Source of the DNA: Megascapheus bottae
Taxonomy: Eukaryota; Chordata; Mammalia; Rodentia; Geomyidae
DNA length: 64,000 bases
Assembly: GCA_024803745.1 (NCBI GenBank)
Contig: JANJXV010000030.1
Span: 1,073,001-1,137,000, forward strand
Direction of reading: 5' to 3'
Shown: positions 48,621-58,637 of the stretch, one piece after another
How positions within the stretch are numbered: the first letter of the stretch is position 1
Layout of the letters: every line of letters begins with the position of its first letter
Translations under genes and position numbers: made by a program
Notes under the pieces: generated by a model
Told to the model about the DNA's origin: nothing
Seen by the model: the letters and a program-made list of their open reading frames with translations, nothing else
Database searches by the model: none

Positions 48621-49225
48621 AGACGGGAGAGAGCTCAGCGGTAGGGGAGGCCCAGGGAGGGGCCGTGGGGAGGGCTGGGCCAGAAGATGACCGGTCCTTG
48701 CCACCGTGAGACTTCTGTTTGTCATTGTAAGGAGACCTCCATGCACCTGCTTGGCAAGCTGGCCTCCACCTGGGCTTCTGCTTGGAGCTGGAGACTTGGT
48801 GCCTGCTGGGAAGAACGGCCCTCCTCCCTGGTGTTTTGTTCTGGTATCGTGCTGACATCAGCTTAGCAAAGGTGACTGTGGGCCACCGCTCTCCCGCGGT
48901 TCACGTGCCAACCTGGTCCCCTGAGCTCTCAGCAAGGAAGAAGAGAGGGGGAAACATCCACGGTCCACAGAGTGCCGGCCCCCGGCTGCTGTCCCCGTCA
49001 CAGGAATGCCGTCCACCCGAGGAGAGCCACAGGCTGGCCACGTTTGCGGTGGAGCTGCTCTGTGTGGGGTCTGGGACTGCCGCCCAGCTCGGAATCAATG
49101 TTTTAGAACAGTGAGAAAGAATGGTGGGATGGAGAACCATTTCCCATGAGGTAGAGTGAAGACCCTGTCTTAGTGCCTTTCTGCGTATTGAATGCTGGGT
49201 GAGCTTTGGGACCAGTAACTTAATT

Positions 49226-49332
49226 CTCTCCTGTTCTCTCCCTCCCTCTCCCCCTCTCCTCCTCTTCCTCTCCTCTCCCTTTTTCTCCTATTGTCCTCCC
49301 TCCTTCTCCCCCTCTCCCTTTTTCCCTCCCCA
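49226..49332. repeat. CT-rich low-complexity tract
   Basis: About 105 bp of CTCC/CTTT-type sequence has few purines. Confidence 0.85.
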
Positions 49333-50100
49333 TTAGCACTGGGGGCCTGGGATGCAGGCTGCTACTGCAGACTTCCCTGTGATGTGGTTTCTGCTCCATA
49401 TCCTGTGCGAAGCTTCCGCTCAAGTTAAACAGGACGGCTTACATTTGAACCAGAGCGCAATACCCATTGTGCACTTGTGACGGGCACATCAAAGCCTAAG
49501 CACGGACCTGTGGTGCCACGGGGAGGGGCAGGGGTGTCCTCTCTTGTGCACTTTGGCTCTTGGTCACACTGCAAGCCACCCTGCGGGGCTCCCGGGCTGT
49601 GGCTCCTCACTTTGCCGTGAGGACACCCGAGACGCTGCGGTGTCCTCGCTGGGCCCCTCAGGGGTCACCAGTGGAAGCTGAGCCATCAGCAAAGTGCTGA
49701 AGAGAGAGAAGAGATGTGAGAAGAGCGCAAAGAGCCCAGGCCGCACAGAGCCCAGCTAATGGACGCCATAAATTCTGCAAATGGTTCCACCCCCCACACA
49801 CACACATCAGACTCGCTGTCTGGAGCTTCATCAGGAATTGTTGTGGTGTTGGAGTACTGAGGGTCACGGCTTTGGAGCCCTGCTCTACACCCCTCCTCTC
49901 CGGCCTCCTCAGCCAGAGCAGGCTCTGGAACAGGAGCCTACACAGACCAGGTGCCACCAAGCCAGTCCCAGGCAGGCCAGGAACAGGGCAGTGCTGTCCT
50001 GCCTCAGTGTCCCCTGCACACTGGGGCTCAGCTTGAGGAACATGGCAGGGCAATCTTCTGAAAGCACAGCTTCCCCAGCATCCAGCAGCCTTTGAGGCCA

Positions 50101-50101
50101 G

Positions 50102-50141
<40 letters not shown>

Positions 50142-50142
50142 C
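50101..50142. repeat. (CAGG)n microsatellite
   Basis: Ten perfect GCAG/CAGG tetramers are present. Confidence 0.97.
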
Positions 50143-52109
50143 TACCTCGTGGCAGCCCCCGTGGTGGGGCCACGCTACATGCAGAGGCGCTGGGCTCAGT
50201 CTCCCAGGACACCGGCAGGATAGTGTGGTACTCTTGGTCCAGCACTGACCCCTGGAGCACAGGAGGACGAATCACAGCCATGTAACCACCATGGTCTCTG
50301 GTGTAGGAGAGGCAGACCCCGGGTTCTGGTGTGGACCCTCAGCCACGGCCACCGCCATGGCCACAGATGGCCAACAGCGCCAGGCAGACCCATCCGGTGG
50401 GAAGAGCCAGGAGTGCCAGGTGCTGTCTAAAAATAACTGTGGTTTCAAATTTCCTCTTAATTTCATGTTCCATATAGTTTAATTAAATGTGCGGTACGTA
50501 ATGGACCCCCTGGGAAGTCAAGTATCTGAGGAATGCAAACGAGGAAAGAAAGCAAAGCCACTTTCCTCTGCAAGGCCGCCTGCTTGGATGACGCCAGTCC
50601 CACAGACCCCAGTTTGTTTCTGACCCTGAAAGAACAAGGGGCAGGAGGGAGGGTCCGCCTTCTGTACTCAGTGTCCTGACACACTCTCCTCCAGCCCCTC
50701 TTCAGCCTGCTGAGGAAGCAGGAGGGCCCCACGCGGCCAGGCCTGACCAGAAGGCACGCTGGGCTCCCTGGAGACCGCCTGCCCACTCGTGGCTCTGGGG
50801 CCGGCAGGGAGCAGCTGCACCTTCACCTTCCCCGCCGCAGGCACGGGCACCCTCTTGACGCGTGCCCGAGCGCATGTGTCCTGACCTCGGCCAGAAGCTG
50901 ACAGGCTGTGTGTGGCCCCCTCCACAGCCCCTCCGCGCTGTCCTCCAAGCCGTCTTCTCACGAACCACACACTTCCCGCACGCCCATGGCTCCCACTCAG
51001 CTCCTACTGCAGCTCTGCCCCAGTGGTGCGTGAGTTTCTGTTCACCAGCGAGGGACCAGGCAGTGACCTCTGTCCACTGAAGTGGTAGGTGTGGCCCTGG
51101 GCTGGGGCATCTGAGTGCCCTTTTCCTGGACAGCCTCTGGGATGGGAACTCTCAGGTCTGTGAGTTCTCAGCTCGTGAAGACTTCAACACGTTTCCCGAA
51201 CGTCCACCCTGCTTCCTGTCTGCTCTACCGCAGGTGCCTAAGTGCCAGGGCCAACAGCTGCTATGTGTTGGGCAGAGGAATCTATAAAGAACAGCCACTA
51301 GAAAACATGTAATCCAATGAAAAATGGGGTAGAAATGGCAGAGAGTCTTCCACAGAAGATGAACAAATGGCTCATTAGCACAAGGAAGATAGTGCAAATG
51401 TTCAAGTGCATTAGTCATCAGGAAATACCAATTAAAAACACAAGAGGATCACTATTTAGGGGATAATTTGTAAAGGGCAAAGTCTGACAATACAAAGTAT
51501 TAGCAAGGTTGGGAGACGATGAAAACTTGCACAAGGCCTGGGGTGGTGGCTCAGATGCGAGCGCAGGGCAAGCCCACGCTGGGGGTTCAACTCACAGAAG
51601 CCCCACAAAGTGCACAATAAACAAGCCTACACTTCCTGCAAAAATGAACAACACATCGGGCAATTTCTCTTGAACTCAGCATATACACGCACTGTGTATC
51701 CCGGAGTAAAAAGTTATTCAATGGCAATCAAAAAAGAGCGGGCACACAGACAGGTACACAAATGCCTCAAAGCGGTGTTTGTTTAGCCTCGGTCACCCCC
51801 CTGCTGGAAACAGCACTGCGGTCTATCGACGATTCTCACCAATGGAGGGTGGGGGTGGGCACCCTTTAGTTTGAAGCGCCTGTCTTGGCTCTTTGCTCTG
51901 TGGCCGGATGAGCATGGAGCCCAACTCAGAACAGAGCAGTTTTCCCTGCGGTGGACATTGCAGGGGAGTGAGCAAAAGCCCCACGGGATGAAGACTCCTC
52001 GGGTCCCCAGCTTGTACCACCAGGGCACCTCTGAGCTCCAGAGGAAGTGAGCTCAACTTCTCTAAGGGAGATGAGAAGAAGGGAAGATGAGATGACTTCT
52101 CCCCCCCTC

Positions 52110-52290
52110 CAGATTAACACAGTGTCTTTGTGTAATGAAACCCCCATTTATTTGCAAGCCATCCTGTGCAGGCACAATGTGCACAGTCCAAGTTTGCCGT
52201 TTAAGTGCATTTTTTCAACAGAGAAAGAAAAGCATTAATTATAAGTTATTGCTTTTTAATTACAGTAGAGACCAAGAGGTAGACTAGTAA
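52110..52290. other. Candidate conserved non-coding element
   Basis: An AT-rich block contains CATTTATTTGCAAGCC, AGCATTAATTATAAGTTATT and CTTTTTAATTACAGTAGAG. No repeat signature is visible. Confidence 0.22.
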
Positions 52291-53644
52291 AGTCTTTAGT
52301 CCGCAAGAAAGGATTCCAGGCTTAAAAGTAATTTATCTCCCTATAAACTTACACAGATGAGCAGTGCCAGGGCCCCGGCCCTTGAACAACGAGACGCCGG
52401 TCCCTGGAGGAGGCAGGCAGCCTTGCAATGTGAAAAGGGGATTTCAAATATTTCTCTCAACAAAAAGGTGTTCAGATACTGAGCAGAAACAGATTCCCAT
52501 ACGTAGCCTTCGGTATACAAATGGTTCTGAAAAGTGAGTAGAAATACAGTCACAGCACGATTCCTTTTTGGAGCCTGGGCGGAGTCAGCCTGTGTCCCTT
52601 CCTTGGGTAGCCTGGACACCTGTGACCTCCCCCCCCCCCGCCCATTGTGGGTTCAAGACTAGCCAGGCGCTGTACCAGCAGGGCTCAGCATCGGTTACAA
52701 TCTCCTTAGCTGCTTCTGGGAGAAAGGGTGGCATGGTGCCATGGGGGTCATCTCAGAGCTCGTGTGCCTGGAGGCCCTGAGGCCGGGACCTCCCACAGAA
52801 CGGAGCCACGCCCACAGGGCAGGCCACACCAGCGCTGGCAGGGGACAGCAGCCACACCACAGGTCAGCCTGACGGCTGCTAGGGAGGCCACACCCAAGCC
52901 GGCTGTCTCCATGGATGAAGCATGGCCCTCCTGTCTGCCAGCTGTCTCCTGATGTGGATGCGGCCATGCTAGCAGCCATGGAAGCTCCGTGGGCTCTGAT
53001 CAGGGAGAGGGGGTGAGGCGGCGGCCAGCGCGGCGTCAGCGTTGATGGGGTGGGGGACTGTAGGGATGTGTCTCCTCACAAGTGCCACTTGTAATCTGAG
53101 GGTCCTACACACAGATAATTCTAAGGATGGGCTTTGACTCGCGCCCTCCGCGTCACTGCTGGTGCTCCGTCTTGGGCCGCTGCCCCCGTTATTTCTGTGT
53201 AGCTGTCTTGATCTGACCGCGCCCTCGGCTGCACGCAGTGGCTGTGCTGTTGCGTCTGCTCTTCATTCTGATCCTCCCGTCCATCCGTTCAAGTTGTTCT
53301 GGCTGAGGTGACTTGAGTGACGCCTGGCCTCCAGGGAGGCTGGCCTTGGTGGCAAACCCATCTCCACCCTGCCTGAGCTGTGTGCAGGGTGCAGACGCCA
53401 GGTGGGAGAATTCCCAGCACAGGAAGAAGCGGCCATTCTGGGTGGCTGGAACCCACGTCGTGGTTCAGCCGTGCCACCTCACTAAACTGTTGTGGAATAC
53501 AGTGCGAGGCTGTGTGTGAGGAGGGGGCCGTGACCCCGTCCGCGGTGCGGGAGGGGGGCACAGCTCTGCTCACACCTGCTTTCTGCTCTGTAGGTCATAG
53601 CCAGCACAAAGGGAAGGACGCGTCCTCAGTATGGATTTATTTCC

Positions 53645-53868
53645 CTTTGGTGCTGGTCCTGGGACTTGAACTGAGCCTGGGTGCTGTCCCTGAGCTTCTT
53701 CTGCTCAAGCCCAGTGCTCAACCACTTGAGCCAAAGCGTCCCTTTTGGCTTTTTGGTGGTTAACTGGAGATGAGAGTTTCACACTTGCCTGCCCGGGCTG
53801 GCTTTGCACGCTGTCCCCAGATCTCAGCCTCCTGAGTAGTTACAGGTGTGAGCCACCGGCGCCTGGCT
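53645..53868 (-). mobile_element. Composite SINE: 7SL-like left half plus Geo-like right half
   Basis: On the minus strand the left half reads GCCAGGCGCCGGTGGCTCAC and AGGAGGCTGAGATCTGGGG. The right half reads GCTTTGGCTCAAGTGGTTGA and CAGTTCAAGTCCCAGGACCA. It is the best preserved member of this class in the window. Confidence 0.8.
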
Positions 53869-56188
53869 TTAGTGTGATTTGTGTCAGTAGCTAGTTGTGG
53901 CTGGTGTTTGGTGTGGCTTTCCAGCAGGAGGACCTCTGGGGAGGGGCCCTGCTGCGGGCCTCTTTGACGACTGATGACACCGCCACTGCCCTGCCCATCT
54001 GCCTGCTGGCACTGTGCACGGGCTGCAGCAGACACCTTAGGAGATGGGGAAGCAATTCCACCCAGGCAGCACACACAGAGTTTGCATTTTAAGTTTGAGT
54101 AAGTGGGGGGAATTTTGTAGTTCTTAAGAGATTTGCATTTTTGACATAATCTTCTCAAGACAGAAGCTTTTCCAAATGTCTGTTTGATCTCTACCATTTA
54201 CTACGTTATCTGGAACGAAATGGGGGAAGGAAGGGAGGCCTGGAGGGCAGGAAAAGAAAGAGGGGGGAGGGAGGTGGGGAGGGAGTGGCCCCCCCAAAGC
54301 AGCAGCTCTCAAGATTAGCCTCTGAGGCCTCCATAGATGCAGTGATTTGGGGCCCTGCTCATCACAGAGATTCAAACCAGAACAAGTGCCACCAAAAGAT
54401 TCTCGTTCTGAGGTTCCAGTGAAAGGAATGACTGGGCCGGAACAAAGCAGGCCCTGGCTCTGGACCCCTGTTGTCTGTCCCTCTGAAAACCTTTCTCTTT
54501 GTTCCTGTTGCTTCTGGAGTCAAGCGTGAGAGCCCTTCTCATTGGCTGGCTTGCTGGAGTTGCCAGGGTTTCTAAGGCAGGGATCTTGCAGATTTGAAAC
54601 TAGGACAGTTTTCAGCAAGGGGAGACAGGAAAACCAAATGCGTTGTTTGCCCAGACCTTAGGGAGTTTCTAGAAGTGAAGATTGCACAGGTTCTCGCCTG
54701 GGCTCCGTGAACAGGGCGGGTCCCCTCACGGGACCCAGGGGCTGGTGTGCCAGGAAATAAAGGACTGGCGCCACTTGTCCTTGAATAATTTCAGTTCGTT
54801 CCAGCTCAGGGGGCGGTGGCAGGGACTGGGAGACAGTGTCATCAGCCATGCACGCAGTTCCCACAGTTGTGGAGGCAGCAAGCCGGCGGCCACTGACCCC
54901 ATCCGGCGCTGGGTCAGTGCCTCTGCCTGGCCCACGGGGGCCAGCCTTCACCTGGGCTGCTGTGGCAGAGGAACTTCTTGGAAGGACACGTATCCCCATC
55001 CCGAGGACCCCTGTCTCCGGAGCAGCCCAGCCTGGGCACCACCCCCAACATGGCGCACGGAGGCTCCGATCCCACATTCAACCCCTAGCGTCCAGACTAG
55101 CAACAAGCAGCTCCATTCTGCGTGGCGTTTGGCTGCTCACTATGTCACCCCTCTTCTCTTGTTCATCTCTACCCGATATCATCATTTAGCCTAGATTACC
55201 GACAACAGCCACACAGGGCAAACTTCCCAAACCCAAGTGTTCAGTGAGTTATAAAGTGGAAATAGCCATGGAATCACTGCCCCCGGGACAGGGTTCTATG
55301 TGAATAGAAAGGCACCCCCTGGGTGCAGGTGCTTCACATCTGGTTTCGGCATGCCCCTGAGCTACCCAAACAGACGTGGAGGTGCGCGTAACATCAGAGG
55401 AAAAGGACCAGCTTCTGGAAACGCTCGCAGGTCAGATTGCGCGTCAGAATGGAAAATGTCACAGATGCAAAAATGAATATTTCAGAGCTGGGAGCTGGTG
55501 GCTCCCGCCTGTAATCCTAGCTGACAGGAGGCTGAGATGGAGAGAATCAGCCTGCAAAGAAAAGTGCTTGCAAGTCTATCTCGATGGACAAAGCAATGTG
55601 GGGTGGGTGATATTCACCTCTTGTCCCTGCTGAAACGGGAGAATTAGGATCCAGGTACATGCCTAAGAGGAAGAAAGACCCTATCTCAAACAACCGGGAC
55701 ACAGAAGGGCTGGATGTGTGGTTCTATGATAAGAGTATTTACCTATCAAATGCAAGCTGTAGTACAGGAAAAAGAAAAAGAAGAAAACCTCCAAACGTTC
55801 ATGTGTCAGATCCCTATGAGGCACGTCCTGCTTTCTCTTGAAGCTCCTTTCCAGTGTGTGCCGGGCCAGCCAGTGGCTGACTGCCTCCAGTCAGCACGGG
55901 CACGGTCCACGGGCGAGCCTCGCCAGCCTAATGGCAAATGACAGTGGGGCACGGTTCCCATGGTGGTGACAGCTCTACACACTTCTTTTGATTGTGGGAT
56001 ACACAAAAGTCACAACTTGTATTAGCAAAGATGATTTCTTTACAAGCAGCAGGAAACGGAGGCCACTGAGTTGCCACATACTTCAGAATCCAGGAGGAGG
56101 GGGAGCCGGACTCCTGGCTATAGCGAGCCATTGACAGCTGCACTCCACACGCCACCCTGCAGGGTCTGCAGGTCCGTCCGGGGCTAGG
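53869..56188. other. Intergenic DNA upstream of the G-rich minisatellite
   Basis: One diverged SINE lies at 55.5 kb. Frames up to 170 codons have no family features. Confidence 0.55.
55487..55693 (+). mobile_element. 7SL-derived SINE, diverged
   Basis: It starts GCTGGGAGCTGGTGGCTCCC and ends GACCCTATCTCAAACAA. The second half has no tRNA-like B box, so it may be a dimer of 7SL-like monomers. Confidence 0.5.
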
Positions 56189-57450
56189 CCGGAGCTGGGG
56201 GAGGCAGGGGAGGTTCGGAGCTGGGGGAGGCAGGGGGCCCTCGGAGCTGGGGGAGGCAGGGGGACCTTCAGATCTGGGGGAGGCAGGGGGCCCTCGGAGC
56301 TGGGGGAGGCAGGGGGCCCTCGGAGCTGGGGGAGGCAGGGGGGCCCTCGGAGCTGGGGGAGGCAGGGGGGCCCTCGGAGCTGGGGGAGGCAGGGGGGCCC
56401 TCGGAGCTGGGGGAGGCAGGGGAGGTTCGGAGCTGGGGGAGGCAGGGGGCCTTCGGAGCTGGGGGAGGCAGGGGGGCCTTCGGAGCTGGGGGAGGCAGGG
56501 GGGCCTTCGGAGCTGGGGGAGGCAGGGGGACCTTCGGAGCTGGGGGAGGCAGGGGGCCTTCGGAGCGGGGGGAGGCAGGGGGCCCTCGGAGCTGGGGGAG
56601 GCAGGGGGACCTTCGGAGCTGGGGGAGGCAGGGGGCCCTCGGAGCTGGGGGAGGCAGGGGGACCTTCAGATCTGGGGGAGGCAGGGGGACCTTCGGAGCT
56701 GGGGGAGGCAGGGGGACCTTCGGAGCTGGGGGAGGCAGGGGGCCCTCGGAGCTGGGGGAGGCAGGGGGACCTTCAGATCTGGGGGAGGCAGGGGGACCTT
56801 CGGAGCTGGGGGAGGCAGGGGGACCTTCGGAGCGGGGGGAGGCAGGGGGCCCTCGGAGCTGGGGGAGGCAGGGGGGCCTTCGGAGCTGGGGGAGGCAGGG
56901 GGCCTTCGGAGCTGGGGGAGGCAGGGGGCCCTCGGAGCTGGGGGAGGCAGGGGGCCTTCGGAGCTGGGGGAGGCAGGGGGGCCCTCGGAGCTGGGGGAGG
57001 CAGGGGGCCTTCGGAGCTGGGGGAGGCAGGGGGACCTTCAGATCTGGGGGAGGCAGGGGGCCTTCGGAGCTGGGGGAGGCAGGGGGCCTTCGGAGCTGGG
57101 GGAGGCAGGGGGCCTTCGGAGCTGGGGGAGGCAGGGGGCCTTCAGATCTGGGGGAGGCAGGGGGCCCTCGGAGCTGGGGGAGGCAGGGGAGGTTCGGAGC
57201 TGGGGAGGCAGGGGGGCCCTCGGAGCTGGGGGAGGCAGGGGAGGTTCGGAGCTGGGGAGGCAGGGGGCCCTCGGAGCTGGGGGAGGCAGGGGAGGTTCGG
57301 AGCTGGGGGAGGCAGGGGGCCCTCGGAGCTGGGGGAGGCAGGGGGCCCTCAGAGCTGGGGAGGCAGGGGGCCCTCGGAGCTGGGGAGGCAGGGGGCCCTC
57401 GGAGCTGGGGAGGCAGGGGGCCCTCGGAGCTGGGGAGGCAGGGGGCCTTC
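56189..57450 (+). repeat. G-rich minisatellite, about 26-bp unit, roughly 48 copies
   Basis: The unit contains GAGCTGGGGGAGGCAGGGGG followed by a short variable linker (CCCTC, CCTTC, ACCTTC or AGGTTC). Some copies have AGATCTGGGGG in place of GAGCTGGGGG, and copies at the 3' end have lost one G. Each unit has runs of five Gs, GG and five Gs, so neighbouring units could form G-quadruplexes. The array ends about 1.15 kb upstream of the NTPCR ATG. Confidence 0.95.
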
Positions 57451-57979
57451 TCTCTGGGTTGGCTCGCGGCTTGGGCGAGGCCTGCTGTCCCCGCAAGGCT
57501 GGGGAGATGGGAAGTCTGCCCACTCCAGGGCAGGCGAGCCCTGGTGCCTTCAGGAGCTTCCTGGGAGGACTAGAGGGGCTGCAGAGGCTCAGGACGCCTG
57601 CGGAGCCTGCGGAGCCTCCGGGCCTGGCCCCTGCGAGGCCCCAGCGACCACCCCGCACCCGCGCGGGGCCCCAGGCAGCCGCCCTCGGCCGGAGGAGCCC
57701 AGCAGGCGCCGGCCCGCTCCGCTCCGCTGGTCTGGGCACCCCCCGGGCTCCAGGCCCTGCCGGTGGATTCCCTGGCGCGCCGTCCCCCCGGCCCGGGTCA
57801 GCAAGGCCGCCTGGGGCCGCCGGCCTGGTTAGCGCGCACCGGGGCAACGCCCTGCGTTAACCCCGCACCAAAGAGGCAGCGCCAGCACCCGGAGCCCAGG
57901 CCGCCCCGGGACACCGGCTCCAGCTCGGCCGGAGCGCCGAGCCCGCGCCGTCGAGCGCGCGCGCGTCCTCGGAACGTTG

Positions 57980-57986
57980 CTTCCGG
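57980..57986 (+). promoter_or_regulatory. ETS-type site CTTCCGG upstream of NTPCR
   Basis: CTTCCGG matches the ETS/GABP core common in CpG-island promoters. It lies immediately upstream of the first GC box of the tandem array and about 620 bp from the NTPCR ATG. Its use is inferred. Confidence 0.45.
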
Positions 57987-57991
57987 CCGCC

Positions 57992-58553
57992 GGGGCGGGG
58001 CCTGCATTGGGGAACTGCCGGAACTGCGGCCAGGGGCGGGGCCTGCGTGGGGGCCGGCAGGAACTGGGGCCGAGGGGCGGGGCCTGCATTGGGGAACTGC
58101 CGGAACTGCGGCCAGGGGCGGGGCCTGCGTGGAGGGCCGGCAGGAACTGCGGCCGAGGGGCGGGGCCTACGTCCGGGGGCGGGGCCTGCGTGGGGGGGCC
58201 AGCAGGAACTGCGGCCAGGGGCGGGGCCTGCGTGGAGGGCCAGCAGGAACTGCGGCCGGGGGCGGGGCCTGCGTGGGGGGCCGGCAGGAACTGCGGCCAG
58301 GGGCGGGGCCTACGTCCGGGGGCGGGGCCTGCGTGGGGGGCCAGCAGGAACTGCGGCCAGGGGCGGGGCCTGCGTGGAGGGCCGGCAGGAACTGGGGCCG
58401 GGGGCGGGGCCTGCGTGGGGGTCCGGCAGGAACTGCGGCCGGGGGCGGGGCCTGCGTGGGGGTCCGGCAGGAACTGCGGCCAGGGGCGGGGCCTGCGTGG
58501 GGGTCCGGCAGGAACTGCAGCCGGGGGCGGGGCCTGCGTGGGGGGCGGGGCCT
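57992..58553 (+). repeat. Promoter minisatellite with 16 GC boxes (about 41-bp unit)
   Basis: GGGGCGGGGCC occurs 16 times between 57,992 and 58,553, at intervals mostly of 41-42 bp, with shorter spacings of about 18-19 bp before the boxes near 58,176, 58,318 and 58,543. Between boxes lie CTGCGTGG and GGCAGGAACTGCGGCC. Each box is a full Sp1/KLF-type site. The array ends about 50 bp before the NTPCR ATG, so it must form most of the proximal promoter or 5' UTR. All three forward frames are largely open through it, but the encoded Gly/Arg-rich repeats are not a protein family I know. Confidence 0.92.
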
Positions 58554-58603
58554 GGCCGCGATTCCGACCCCGGGCCCCGCGGCGGCGCCCTCACGGCCCG
58601 GTC

Positions 58604-58637
58604 ATGGCCCGGCACGTGTTCCTCACCGGGCCGCCAG
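58604..58637 (+). CDS. NTPCR: NTPCR coding exon 1
   Basis: This exon has only 34 coding nucleotides, giving MARHVFLTGPP plus the first base of Gly12. It ends at a GTGACC donor. The intron therefore cuts the Walker A loop between GPP and GVGKT. Confidence 0.93.

Larger units (their letters stand above)
47400..53644. other. Intergenic DNA between MAP10 and NTPCR, second part
   Basis: Simple repeats and candidate elements are listed separately. A possible old tRNA-like SINE lies near 51,535-51,640. No coding exon can be supported. Confidence 0.55.

Noticed and set aside
57038..57847. A 269-codon minus-strand proline-rich frame
   Set aside because: It is the reverse complement of the 26-bp G-rich minisatellite, without a conserved domain.
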